Source: Paracoccus alcaliphilus (GTDB lineage: Bacteria > Pseudomonadota > Alphaproteobacteria > Rhodobacterales > Rhodobacteraceae). From it: a stretch of 64,000 nt of DNA. This document shows, one piece after another, positions 39,851 through 48,507 of the stretch; the stretch's first letter is position 1; every line of letters starts with the position of its first letter. The position numbers were made by a program, and so were the translations under genes. The stretch is taken from the NCBI RefSeq assembly GCF_028553725.1, contig NZ_CP067124.1:940001-1004000 (forward strand), read 5' to 3'. Below the pieces are notes generated by a model. It was given only the letters and a program-made list of their open reading frames with translations, did not search any database and had not been told where the DNA came from.

Positions 39851-40483
39851 TCAGATGGACAGCAGCCCGTCGGACAGCGCCGTCTCCAGCAGATCCAGCG
39901 AGGCTGCCAGCCGCTGGTCGATCACATCCAGATACTGTGTCCAGTCCGAGATATGCCCCAGTTCTGCCACCCCGTCCGAGATCCCCCTCAGACCGATCAG
40001 CGGGATGCCGAAATGCTGGGCCACGCGCAGATGGGAAAATGTTTCCATATCCACCATGTCCTCGGCAATGCCATCATAGCCTGCCCCGCTGACGATATTG
40101 GCGCCGGTGGACAGGCTGGCCCGTTCGATGCCCGGCACGGCGTGGTCCAGCGCGATCCGGGCGGGCAGGTCCAGCAGCGGGGTGCGCCCCTTCTCGAAGC
40201 CAAGGGCCGAGGCGTCCATGTCGCGCCAGGCGACGGTGCTGACCTGATAGACTTCCGTCTGCCGCAGCCGCGCCGATCCCGCCGACCCCAGTGAGACGAT
40301 CAGTCGCGGCCTGTCGGCCATGCCGGCCAGCGCGGCGGTCAGTTGCACCGCGGCCTCGATGGGGCCGATGCCGGTGATCAGCGGATTGATCCTTGCGCGC
40401 AGATGCGGGCCGTATTCGGCCTCGGCCGCCATGACGAACAGCACGGGGAGGCGGGCGATCAGGTCGGGTGTGGCATGGGGCAT
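39851..40483 (-). CDS. 5'-methylthioadenosine/S-adenosylhomocysteine nucleosidase-like protein
   Basis: 210-residue PNP/UDP-superfamily protein. Signatures: FVMAAEAEYGPHLR near the start, ITGIGPIEAAVQLTAALA, LIVSLGSAGSA, DMVDMETFSHLRVA (MET/E nucleoside-binding region) and the late RGISDGVAELGHISDW with catalytic Asp. Mtn-type enzymes hydrolyse MTA and SAH; MTA is a by-product of some polyamine routes. Substrate preference not determined. Divergent from zapE. Confidence 0.82.
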   Translation of the reverse strand: MPHATPDLIARLPVLFVMAAEAEYGPHLRARINPLITGIGPIEAAVQLTAALAGMADRPRLIVSLGSAGSARLRQTEVYQVSTVAWRDMDASALGFEKGRTPLLDLPARIALDHAVPGIERASLSTGANIVSGAGYDGIAEDMVDMETFSHLRVAQHFGIPLIGLRGISDGVAELGHISDWTQYLDVIDQRLAASLDLLETALSDGLLSI

Positions 40484-40580
40484 CGGACGCTCTGGCTATG
40501 GGCGGGTCAGAACTGACATGCGGCGGGCGGGCGGACAACCCCTCTTGCGGTCGGATCGGGGCCTGTGGCAGGTGGCAATC

Positions 40581-41681
40581 ATGGGCAAGGTTTCCGAACT
40601 TTATCACCAGTATGTCGCGCAGGGGCGGATCGGGGCCGATGCCGCCCAGCAGGCCATCCTGCCGCAGCTGGACCGTGTCATCGCCGAACTGGCCGCGCTG
40701 CCGCCGCCCGCGAAGCCGCGTTCCGGCTGGCGCGGGCTGTTCGGCGGCGGGCAGGCTGGGCCGGTGACGGGCGCGCGCGGGCTGTACCTGTGGGGCGGGG
40801 TCGGGCGCGGCAAGTCGATGCTGATGGACCTGCTGGCCGCCTGTTCGCCGGTGCCGACGCGCCGGGTGCATTTCCACGAATTCATGCAGGAAATCCAGAT
40901 GCGGCTGGAAGCCGCGCGCAAGCGGGGCGATCAGGACATCGTCCGCCCCGTCGCGCTGGAGGTGGCCGCGCAGGTCCGTCTGCTGTGCTTTGACGAGATG
41001 CAGATCACCGATATCGCCGATGCGATGATCGTGGGACGGCTGTTTCAGGTCCTGTTCGAGCAGGGGGTGACGGTGGTCACCACCTCGAACCGGGCGCCTG
41101 AAGATCTGTACAAGAACGGGCTGAACCGGCAGCTTTTCCTGCCCTTCATCGCGCTGATCGGCGAAAGGCTGGAGGTGGTCTGTCTGGACAGTGCCACCGA
41201 TCACCGTCAGGGCCGCGATCCGGGCGGGCAGGTCTGGTTCGTGCCCGCCGATGCCGTGGCTCATGCCGCGCTGGACGCGATCTGGAACGACCTGACCGGT
41301 GGCGCGCTGCCCGAGCGGGGGGAAATCCGCATGAACAGCCGCAGCTTTGCGCTGGATGCGCTGTCGGGGCGCGTCGGGCGGGCAGAATTCTGGGCATTAT
41401 GCGGCCAGCCCCTGGGGGCCGCGGATTATCTGGAACTGGCGCGGCGGGTCGATGCGCTGCTGATGGATGGGGTGCCGCGGCTGGGCATGTCGAATTACAA
41501 CGAGGCCAAACGCTTCGTGACGCTGATCGATGCGCTTTACGAGGCCCGGGTCCGGCTGTTCGCCAGCGCCGCCGATGAGCCCGAGCAACTGTATAACGAG
41601 GGCGAGGGCAGCTTTGAATTCGAGCGCACGGCCAGCCGGCTGCGCGAGATGCAGGATGCGGCCTGGGGAAACAAGGGCTAG
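40581..41681 (+). CDS. zapE: Cell division ATPase ZapE
   Basis: AFG1-family ATPase (366 aa) that associates with the Z-ring in gammaproteobacteria. Walker A WGGVGRGKSMLMD (about residue 73), Walker B LLCFDEMQITDIADA (about 134), and sensor TTSNRAPEDLYKNGLNR. The ATG at 40581 follows AGGTGGCAATC. The protein contains no signal peptide; length is typical. Confidence 0.93.
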   Translation: MGKVSELYHQYVAQGRIGADAAQQAILPQLDRVIAELAALPPPAKPRSGWRGLFGGGQAGPVTGARGLYLWGGVGRGKSMLMDLLAACSPVPTRRVHFHEFMQEIQMRLEAARKRGDQDIVRPVALEVAAQVRLLCFDEMQITDIADAMIVGRLFQVLFEQGVTVVTTSNRAPEDLYKNGLNRQLFLPFIALIGERLEVVCLDSATDHRQGRDPGGQVWFVPADAVAHAALDAIWNDLTGGALPERGEIRMNSRSFALDALSGRVGRAEFWALCGQPLGAADYLELARRVDALLMDGVPRLGMSNYNEAKRFVTLIDALYEARVRLFASAADEPEQLYNEGEGSFEFERTASRLREMQDAAWGNKG

Positions 41682-41706
41682 GGCGCTTGGGTCGGTGTCC
41701 CCTCCG

Positions 41707-41734
41707 GGGGGGATATTTGTACACCAAAGATGGG
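41707..41734 (+). repeat. Dispersed intergenic repeat R1, copy D
   Basis: Plus-strand CCTCCGGGGGGGATATTTGTACACCAAAGATGG, in halves: GGGGGGGATATTT and CACCAAAGATGG. Sits between the converging zapE and folC stops (41681 and 41744). Confidence 0.7.
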
Positions 41735-41743
41735 GCTGGCGGG

Positions 41744-43015
41744 TCAGCCGTTGTCGCGCAGCACCCGGCCTGCCAGATAGAGAGAGCCGCAAATCAGGAT
41801 GCGGGCATGGGGGTCGGCGGTGGCGATGCGGGTGATGGCCTCGGCGGCATTGGCGGCGGTGCTGGCGGGGATGCCTGCGGTCCGGGCGGCGGTGGCGGTA
41901 TCGGTGGCGGGCAGGGTGTTCGGCTCTTCGGGGATGTCGATGGCGATCAGGCTGGCGACCTGCGGGGCCAGCGGGCGCATATAGCCGGTGATGTCCTTGG
42001 TGTTCAGCATGCCGCAGACGAGGTGGGTCTGGCGCGGCGGCAGGGTGGCGAGGGTTTGCGCCACGGCCTCGGCCCCGGCGGGATTGTGGCCGCCATCCAG
42101 CCAGAGTTCGGCTTGCGGGCCTGCCGCGCGGATCAGCGGGCCGTGGCCGAGGCGCTGCATCCGGGCGGGCCATTCGGCGCGGGTGACGGCGGCGACGGCC
42201 TGCGCATCGGTGGCGCCAAGCTGGCGCAGGGCGGCCAGTGCCGTTCCGGCGTTCTGGATCTGGTGGGCGCCGATCAGCTTTGGCAGCGGCAGGTCCCAGA
42301 GCCCGTGATCGTCCTGATAGATCATCCCGTCGCGGTCGGGTGCGGCCATCCAGTGCTGGCCGTGAACGAGGAGCGGCGCAGTCAGGCCCGAGGCGCGGGT
42401 CTCGATCACCTGCAGGGCCGCATCGGGCTGCGGGCCGACGATGCAGGGGACGCGGGGCTTGATGATGCCGGCCTTTTCCGCCGCAATTTCGGGCAGGGTT
42501 TCGCCCAGATACTGGGTGTGGTCGATGCTGACCGGGGTGATGACCGTCAGCCGCGGCCGGTCGATGACATTGGTCGCATCCAGCCTGCCGCCGAGGCCGA
42601 CTTCCAGCAGGGTATAATCCGCCGGGCTGCGCGAGAAGGCCAGCAGGGCGGCCGCCGTGGTGATCTCGAAGAAGGTGATCGGCTGGCCTTTATTGGCGGT
42701 TTCGCATTCCTGAAGCAACGCGGCCAGATCAGGTTCGGCGATCAGGTCGCCCGCCAGCCGGATGCGTTCGTGGAACCGCGCCAGATGCGGCGAGGTATAG
42801 GCATGGACGCGGGCGCCCCCGGCCTCCAGTCCCGCGCGGATCATCGCCTGTGTGCTGCCCTTGCCGTTGGTGCCCGCGATATGGATCACTGGCGGCAGGT
42901 TGCGTTCGGGATGGCCAAGTGCGGCCAGCAGGCGGTGCATCCGGTCCAGTGACAGGTCGATGATCTTCGGATGCAGCGCCATAAGGCGGTCGAGGATGGC
43001 GTCGGAATGGCTCAT
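41744..43015 (-). CDS. folC: Dihydrofolate/folylpolyglutamate synthase
   Basis: Mur-ligase-type enzyme (423 aa) that adds glutamate to dihydropteroate or folates. P-loop HIAGTNGKGSTQAM (about residue 46), SIDHTQYLGETLPEIAAEKAGIIK (omega loop region) and LDGGHNPAGAEA are intact. A GTG three codons upstream (43024) is also possible; neither has a strong ribosome site. Runs towards repeat R1 copy D. Confidence 0.95.
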   Translation of the reverse strand: MSHSDAILDRLMALHPKIIDLSLDRMHRLLAALGHPERNLPPVIHIAGTNGKGSTQAMIRAGLEAGGARVHAYTSPHLARFHERIRLAGDLIAEPDLAALLQECETANKGQPITFFEITTAAALLAFSRSPADYTLLEVGLGGRLDATNVIDRPRLTVITPVSIDHTQYLGETLPEIAAEKAGIIKPRVPCIVGPQPDAALQVIETRASGLTAPLLVHGQHWMAAPDRDGMIYQDDHGLWDLPLPKLIGAHQIQNAGTALAALRQLGATDAQAVAAVTRAEWPARMQRLGHGPLIRAAGPQAELWLDGGHNPAGAEAVAQTLATLPPRQTHLVCGMLNTKDITGYMRPLAPQVASLIAIDIPEEPNTLPATDTATAARTAGIPASTAANAAEAITRIATADPHARILICGSLYLAGRVLRDNG

Positions 43016-43046
43016 CTGGGGCACTTGTGTTGAAGGAGGGGCGACC

Positions 43047-43089
43047 GGGGGCTTGTCCCCCGAGCGATGGCGGACCCCTCGATGGGGTC
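43047..43089. repeat. GC-rich intergenic repeat R2, copy 2
   Basis: Hairpins GGGGGC-TTG-TCCCCC (43047-43061) and GACCCC-TCGAT-GGGGTC (43073-43089) between folC and accD. The second is the exact reverse complement of 11890-11906. Confidence 0.55.
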
Positions 43090-43119
43090 CGTCGGCGCTG
43101 CCCCCTGATCCCGGGGCGG

Positions 43120-44055
43120 TCAGTCGGGTTTTTGCGACGCGGCTTCGGCGGGTTGGGGCTGTTCGGCGGCCTGCTGAGGGGCGGGCAGTTCGCCCGCGAC
43201 GGGTGCCGGTTGCAGCGTCAGCATCCGCAGGATCGAGACCAGTTCATCGCGCAGTTTCGTGCGATGCGTCACCCGGTCCAGCATCCCGTGCTCCAGCAGG
43301 TATTCGGCGCGCTGGAAGCCCTCGGGCAGTTTTTCGCGGATGGTCTGTTCGATCACGCGCGGCCCGGCAAAGCAGATCAGCGCGTTGGGTTCGGCGATAT
43401 GGATGTCGCCCAGCATCGCATAGGATGCGGTGACGCCGCCCGTCGTCGGATGGGTCAGCACGACAATATAGGGCAGGCCTGCCTCGCGCAGCATCTCGAC
43501 CGCGACAGTCGAACGCGGCATCTGCATCAGCGACAGGATGCCTTCCTGCATACGCGCGCCGCCCGCGGCGGAAAACAGCACCAGCGGGCGTTTCGTTTTC
43601 ACAGCGCGTTCAGCCGCCGCGACGATGGCATTGCCGACATACATCCCCATCGAGCCCGCCATGAAGCTGAAATCCTGCGCGGCAGCGATGATGGGGGTGC
43701 GGCCCATTTCGCCCTCGGCGACCAGCATCGCCTCTTTCTCGCCGGTGGATTTCTGTGCCGCCCTCATCCGGTCGGGATATTTCTTCTGGTCGCGGAACTG
43801 CAACGGATCGGTCAGCGGTTCGGGCACCTTCACCTCGACGAAGGCGCCGCCGTCGAACAGTGCGGCAAAGCGTTCGCGCGGGCTGATCGCCAGATGGTGA
43901 TCACAGCTTGTGCAGACATTGAGGTTGTCGGCAAGCTCGCGGTGAAACAGCATGGTTCCGCATTCGGGGCATTTGGTCCACAGATTCTCGGGCACTTCAC
44001 GGCGCGAGAACAACGAATTGATGCGCGGGCGGACGTAGTTGGTGATCCAGTTCAT
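43120..44055 (-). CDS. accD: Acetyl-CoA carboxylase carboxyltransferase subunit beta
   Basis: 311 residues; forms the carboxyltransferase with AccA and makes malonyl-CoA. The N-terminal zinc ribbon [21 protein letters not shown] is intact, followed by the crotonase-fold [23 protein letters not shown] core and [13 protein letters not shown]. Start set at the ATG at 44055 ([10 protein letters not shown]), the usual accD start. The Pro/Ala/Gln-rich C-terminal tail of about 30 residues is a local extension. It precedes folC on the same strand, a common accD-folC order. Confidence 0.97.
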   Translation of the reverse strand: MNWITNYVRPRINSLFSRREVPENLWTKCPECGTMLFHRELADNLNVCTSCDHHLAISPRERFAALFDGGAFVEVKVPEPLTDPLQFRDQKKYPDRMRAAQKSTGEKEAMLVAEGEMGRTPIIAAAQDFSFMAGSMGMYVGNAIVAAAERAVKTKRPLVLFSAAGGARMQEGILSLMQMPRSTVAVEMLREAGLPYIVVLTHPTTGGVTASYAMLGDIHIAEPNALICFAGPRVIEQTIREKLPEGFQRAEYLLEHGMLDRVTHRTKLRDELVSILRMLTLQPAPVAGELPAPQQAAEQPQPAEAASQKPD

Positions 44056-44117
44056 TCGCGGGCGGCCTTTGGCTGTGACAGCCCCCCAGATATGCCGGAC
44101 GGGGGGGAATTGCAATT

Positions 44118-45572
44118 GTGGCCCCGCGCGCGGATGATGCGTGGATGTGGGCAACCTTCGTCGTCGTCAGTCATGCAGTCGCCGCCCTGGCGGTCATCGT
44201 CCGGGTGCTTTTGCGCCCAAGGATGGAGCCTGCCGTCCGGCTGGCATGGATCATGGTCATCGAGGCGGTCCCGCTGGTCGGCATCATCGCCTATTTCCTG
44301 TTCGGCGAGGTTCGGATGAACCAGGCCGAGGTGCAGCGCATGGCCGATGTGCGCGACCGGCTGACCGGATTGCGGGTCACCAGCCCGGATGTGGTGACGG
44401 ACCCGCCCGACCGGCTCAGCCGGGTCATTGCCACCAACCATGCCGTTGGCGGCATGACCGCCCTGCGCGGCAACCGGATCGCGCTTCTGGACGAAAGCGA
44501 CGAGGCCATCGACCAGATGATCGACGTGATCGACGGTGCGCGCGATCATGTCCATGTCCTGTTCTATATCTGGCTGCCGGATGACAGCGGTACCAAGGTT
44601 GCCGATGCCATCATGCGCGCCGCCCATCGCGGCGTGACCTGCCGGGTCATCGTCGATGCGCTGGGGTCGCGGCTGCTGGTGCGCTCGCATCTGTGGGGGC
44701 AGATGCAGGAGGCAGGGGCGGAATGCGTCACCGCCTTTCCGCTGGGGCTGCCCTTCGTCAGCGCGCTGTTCAGGCGGCTGGATCTGCGCAATCACCGCAA
44801 GGTGCTGGTCGCGGACAACCGGCTGGCCGTCACCGGCAGCCGCAACTGCGCCGATACCGCATTCGAGATCAAGGCGCGTTACGCCCCCTGGATCGACATG
44901 ATGGTCCGGGTCGAGGGGCCTGCGGTGCGGCAGTTGCAGGCGGTGTTTCTGGCCGACTGGATGGCCTATACCGGGCGTGATCTGGGCCATATGCTGGTGC
45001 CGGTTCCGGCGGCGGACACGCCCGGCGCGACGGTTCAGGTTCTGGCGACGGGTCCCGACCGGCGCGTGGGTTCGGTATCCGACAGCATGGTGGCAATGCT
45101 GCATGCGGCGCGCGACTGCGTGACCATTACCACGCCCTATTATGTGCCCGACAACCCGCTGGATGCCGCGATCCGGGCTGCCGCGCGTCGCGGGGTGCGG
45201 GTGACGATGATCCTGCCCGAGCATAACGATTCGATCGTCGTCGGCGCGACCAGTCAGGGCTTCTATCACGGCTTGCTGAGTGCGGGCGTCGATCTGATGC
45301 TGTTCCAGCCGGGGCTGCTGCATTCCAAGATCATGACCATCGACGGCGATATCGCCATGATCGGCAGCGCCAATCTGGACCGCCGCAGCTTCGAGTTGAA
45401 CTATGAGGTGAACATGGCCGTCTTCGACCCCGCGCTGATCGCGGAACTGGATGCGCGTCAGGCCAGCTATGTCCGCCGTTCGCGCAGGATCACACTGGAC
45501 GAGGTGCGTGGCTGGAGCCTGCTGCGCCGCCTGCGCAACAATCTGATGGCGCTGGCCTCGCCATTGCTGTGA
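44118..45572 (+). CDS. cls: Cardiolipin synthase
   Basis: Inner-membrane phospholipase D-family enzyme (484 aa). Two N-terminal transmembrane segments (about 10-30 and 42-62) precede two catalytic HKD motifs: [19 protein letters not shown] (about 230) and [21 protein letters not shown] (about 400). It joins phosphatidylglycerol units into cardiolipin. The start is a GTG; an in-frame ATG at 44145 is an alternative without a better ribosome site. Its end overlaps the reading frame leading to the pterin dehydratase. Confidence 0.92.
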   Translation: MAPRADDAWMWATFVVVSHAVAALAVIVRVLLRPRMEPAVRLAWIMVIEAVPLVGIIAYFLFGEVRMNQAEVQRMADVRDRLTGLRVTSPDVVTDPPDRLSRVIATNHAVGGMTALRGNRIALLDESDEAIDQMIDVIDGARDHVHVLFYIWLPDDSGTKVADAIMRAAHRGVTCRVIVDALGSRLLVRSHLWGQMQEAGAECVTAFPLGLPFVSALFRRLDLRNHRKVLVADNRLAVTGSRNCADTAFEIKARYAPWIDMMVRVEGPAVRQLQAVFLADWMAYTGRDLGHMLVPVPAADTPGATVQVLATGPDRRVGSVSDSMVAMLHAARDCVTITTPYYVPDNPLDAAIRAAARRGVRVTMILPEHNDSIVVGATSQGFYHGLLSAGVDLMLFQPGLLHSKIMTIDGDIAMIGSANLDRRSFELNYEVNMAVFDPALIAELDARQASYVRRSRRITLDEVRGWSLLRRLRNNLMALASPLL

Positions 45573-45586
45573 CAAAGGAGGATGTG

Positions 45587-45925
45587 ATGACCGGAAACGA
45601 TCTTGCCAGTCAGGACTGCGAACCCTGCAAGGGCGGCGCGCTGCCGATGCCGCAGGATCAGGCGCGGCAGATGATGGCGCAGCTGCATGATTGGGACCTG
45701 AGCGATGACGCCACCACGATCCGGCGCCGCTTCGCGTTCAAGGGCTTTGCCAAGGCCGTCGAGATGGCCAATCTGGCCGCATGGCTGGGCAACAAGCAGG
45801 GCCATCACCCCGATATCGCCTTCGGCTGGGGCTATTGCGAGGTCAGCTTTACCACGCATGACGCCGGGGGGCTGACACGAAACGATTTCATTTGTGCGGC
45901 AAGACTGGATGCGCTTGTCGCCTGA
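45587..45925 (+). CDS. phhB: 4a-hydroxytetrahydrobiopterin dehydratase
   Basis: 112-residue pterin-4a-carbinolamine dehydratase; recycles the pterin cofactor of aromatic amino acid hydroxylases. Diagnostic motif GFAKAVEMANLAAWLGNKQGHHPDI, with the His-His pair of the active site, then GYCEVSFTTHDAGGLTRNDF. The start ATG is 5 bases after AAGGAGG; a frame start at 45569 overlaps cls. No phenylalanine hydroxylase is nearby, so an additional pterin role is possible. Confidence 0.93.
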   Translation: MTGNDLASQDCEPCKGGALPMPQDQARQMMAQLHDWDLSDDATTIRRRFAFKGFAKAVEMANLAAWLGNKQGHHPDIAFGWGYCEVSFTTHDAGGLTRNDFICAARLDALVA

Positions 45926-46060
45926 GGGTTGTTCGGGACCTTGACCCGGTCTATCCCCGACGGGGTTGCGGATTGCCGGCCCGGATGGGAAACCTCGCGC
46001 GTGGCAGGCGTGGCCGGGCGGCGGTTTCACGACCGGGAATGGACGAAGAGGAAGGGTGGC

Positions 46061-46846
46061 ATGGCGGTAAACCCCTCAAGCTGGCTGGGCAGGCGGATCA
46101 GGCATCGCGCGGCCGAGCAGTGGCATCTTCTGGCGCAGCGCATCCAGCAGGGCGACCGGCGCAGCGCCCGGCGGCTGCGCGACGAGGCGCAGGCATTGCG
46201 TCAGGATCTGAACCTGTTTTTGCAGGGCAGCGACGCGCAAACCAATGCGGCCGGGACTTCGGTGCAGGCGTTGCAGATGCCGCCCGGCACCGACTGGCGC
46301 TGGCGGCCGCTGATCTTTCAGGGGGCGATGCAGGATTCCTCGATGACCGCGCCCGACAACGGCCAGCGGCTGGGCGAAGAGGTGGCGCTGTGGCACGACT
46401 GCGCCAACCGCTCGCTGATCCTGCGCCAGAAGATCAACCGCCGCGCCACCGATCTGGCCCCCTATGGTCTGCGGCTGGAGGTGATGGGCTTCAGCGGCAG
46501 CTATCTGTCGCTGTCGCTGGACCTGCCCGAACCGGCGCGCGAGGGGCTGGACGGGCACCACATCCTGCGCCTTGCCGCGACGCTGCGGGCGGAACGTCCG
46601 ATCACCGTCTATGGCCGGTTGAATCTGGCGCAGGGGCCGAATTCCGAAACCATCCTGCGGCAACTGGGCGATCCGGTCGGCGGCCAGCGCGATGAACGGG
46701 TGGTCGAGTTCGATCTGGGCTATGCCGAGCTGAGCGACCGCCCGGTGGACAAGCTGTGGCTGGACCTGATCTTCGAATCGCCGCGCATGAATGCAGTGAC
46801 GCTGTCCGATATGGTCATGTCCCGCCATGCCCGCGCCAGTATCTGA
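46061..46846 (+). CDS. Conserved alphaproteobacterial protein, possibly DUF6478
   Basis: 261 residues, no signal peptide and no transmembrane segment. The N-terminal third is basic and helical (WLGRRIRHRAAEQWHLL, RRSARRLRDEAQALRQDL). The rest looks beta-rich with Trp and acidic residues (TDWRWRPLIFQG, LEVMGFSGSYLSLSLDLP, VVEFDLGYAEL). I think this is the DUF6478 family of Rhodobacteraceae, but only from memory. Start follows AGGAAGGGTGGC. The following gene is 30 bases downstream, so the two are probably one unit. Confidence 0.6.
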   Translation: MAVNPSSWLGRRIRHRAAEQWHLLAQRIQQGDRRSARRLRDEAQALRQDLNLFLQGSDAQTNAAGTSVQALQMPPGTDWRWRPLIFQGAMQDSSMTAPDNGQRLGEEVALWHDCANRSLILRQKINRRATDLAPYGLRLEVMGFSGSYLSLSLDLPEPAREGLDGHHILRLAATLRAERPITVYGRLNLAQGPNSETILRQLGDPVGGQRDERVVEFDLGYAELSDRPVDKLWLDLIFESPRMNAVTLSDMVMSRHARASI

Positions 46847-46876
46847 TCCGACACCAGACCCGACGGAGCCGAAAGA

Positions 46877-47260
46877 ATGAGCGATTTCGAAAGCCACGGC
46901 CTGCGCGCCGGTAAATGGAGCGGCCTTCTGCGGGCCGACAAGGCACCGGCGCGGGTGGTGGTGACGCATCTGTCCGAGATCGTCGCGACCGCCCGGATCA
47001 CCGACACAGCCGAGGGCGAATGGCTGATCGAGGCTCAATTGCCCGCCGATTCCCTGTCCGAGGGCATCCACAGCTTCGTTCTGGTGGCCGATGACGGCGA
47101 GGGCGAAGAGGTCGTGCGCCCCGGCGCGGTGCGGCTGGCGCAGCTGCCGGTTCTGGCCGGTTCGGTTCTGGCCGACGACCTGATTGCCGAAATCGGCCAT
47201 ATGCGGTCCGAGCTGGAACTGCTCAAGCGCGAATTCCGGCGGCTGGCCAGCGAGGAATAG
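46877..47260 (+). CDS. Small conserved hypothetical protein
   Basis: 127 residues, unrecognised. Beta-rich N-terminal part (SGLLRADKAPARVVVTHLSE, EGEWLIEAQLPADSLSEGIHSFVLVADDG) and a C-terminal amphipathic helix likely forming a coiled coil (IGHMRSELELLKREFRRLA). Follows the DUF6478-like gene after 30 bases and may act with it. Confidence 0.6.
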   Translation: MSDFESHGLRAGKWSGLLRADKAPARVVVTHLSEIVATARITDTAEGEWLIEAQLPADSLSEGIHSFVLVADDGEGEEVVRPGAVRLAQLPVLAGSVLADDLIAEIGHMRSELELLKREFRRLASEE

Positions 47261-47262
47261 CC

Positions 47263-47289
47263 GTCATCCGACTGTCATGTGATTGTCAG
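47263..47289 (+). promoter_or_regulatory. Pho-box-like triple half-site upstream of nspC
   Basis: GTCAT at 47263, TGTCAT at 47273 and TGTCAG at 47284: three direct copies spaced 11 bases, the geometry of PhoB half-sites (consensus CTGTCAT-N4-CTGTCAT). The middle and last copies give CTGTCAT-GTGA-TTGTCAG. It sits 83-109 bases upstream of nspC. A TATATC at 47319 could be the -10, but the distance (about 29 bases) is longer than in typical PhoB promoters. Confidence 0.4.
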
Positions 47290-47371
47290 CCTTGCTTGCG
47301 AAAAGCGGGGCAGGGTCCTATATCGTCCGTTCCGTTTTCCCGCCCCCGGCTTGCTTATGTAAGGTTGCGCC

Positions 47372-48472
47372 ATGACCGATCTGCAGACGCCCTATTACCT
47401 GATCGACAAGGCGGCCCTGCGCCGGAACATGGAAAAGGTCGCATGGCTGCGCGAACGCAGCGGCGCCCGGGCCTTGCTGGCGCTGAAATGCTTTGCGACA
47501 TGGCCGGTCTTCGATTTCATGCGCGATTTCATGGACGGCACCACCTCTTCCTCGCTGTTCGAGCTGCGGCTGGGGCATGAGGAATTCGGCAAGGAAACCC
47601 ACGCCTATTCCGTCGCATGGGCCGATCACGAGATCGACGAGGCGATTTCCTATGCCGACAAGATCATCTTCAACAGTCTTGGTCAGCTGGACCGTTTCGG
47701 CGACAAGGCGGCGGGCATCACCCGTGGTTTGCGCCTGAACCCGCGCTTTTCGACCAGCGGCTTCGATCTGGCCGACCCGGCGCGGCCCTTCAGTCGCCTT
47801 GGCGAATGGGACGTGACCCGGCTGGATGCCGCGCTGGACCGCATCAGCGGCGTGATGATCCATTACAACTGCGAAAACGGCGATTTCGACCTGTTCGACC
47901 ATCAACTGACCCGGATCGAGACCGAATTCGGCGATATCCTGAAACGGCTGGACTGGGTCAGCCTTGGCGGCGGCATCCATTTCACCGGCGAAGGCTATCC
48001 GCTGGACCGGCTGGCCGACCGGCTGCGCGCGTTTCAGGACCGTTTCGGCGTGCAGGCCTATCTGGAGCCTGGCGAGGCCAGCATCACCGGCTCGACCACG
48101 CTGGAGGTCACCGTGCTGGACATCATCAACAACGGCAAGGACGTGGCCATCGTGGACAGCAGCATCGAGGCGCATATGCTGGATCTGCTGATCTATCGCG
48201 AGACGGCCAAGCTGCCGCAGGACGGCCGCCACGAATACCAGATCGCGGGCAAGACCTGCCTTGCGGGCGACATCTTCGGCGACGGGCGCTTTCCGCACCC
48301 GCTGGCCATCGGCGACCGGATCAGCATCGCGGATGCGGCGGGCTATACCATGGTCAAGAAGAACTGGTTCAACGGCGTCGCCATGCCTGGAATCGCGATC
48401 CGCGACGAGGATGGAACGATTCGCACGGCGCGCAGCTTTTCCTATGACGATTACAAAGGCAGCCTTGGTTAA
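47372..48472 (+). CDS. nspC: Carboxynorspermidine/carboxyspermidine decarboxylase
   Basis: PLP-dependent decarboxylase (366 aa) of the alanine-racemase-fold group that converts carboxy(nor)spermidine to (nor)spermidine. The PLP lysine is in LLALKCFATWPVFD (about residue 33), and the glycine-rich SLGGGIHFTGEGYP and C-terminal CLAGDIFGDGRFPHPL motifs are characteristic. Followed by the dehydrogenase gene after 35 bases, completing the two-step route from putrescine and aspartate semialdehyde. Confidence 0.94.
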   Translation: MTDLQTPYYLIDKAALRRNMEKVAWLRERSGARALLALKCFATWPVFDFMRDFMDGTTSSSLFELRLGHEEFGKETHAYSVAWADHEIDEAISYADKIIFNSLGQLDRFGDKAAGITRGLRLNPRFSTSGFDLADPARPFSRLGEWDVTRLDAALDRISGVMIHYNCENGDFDLFDHQLTRIETEFGDILKRLDWVSLGGGIHFTGEGYPLDRLADRLRAFQDRFGVQAYLEPGEASITGSTTLEVTVLDIINNGKDVAIVDSSIEAHMLDLLIYRETAKLPQDGRHEYQIAGKTCLAGDIFGDGRFPHPLAIGDRISIADAAGYTMVKKNWFNGVAMPGIAIRDEDGTIRTARSFSYDDYKGSLG

Positions 48473-48507
48473 GGCGCCCCAACCTCTGCCACCTGAAGGA
48501 GACAGAA

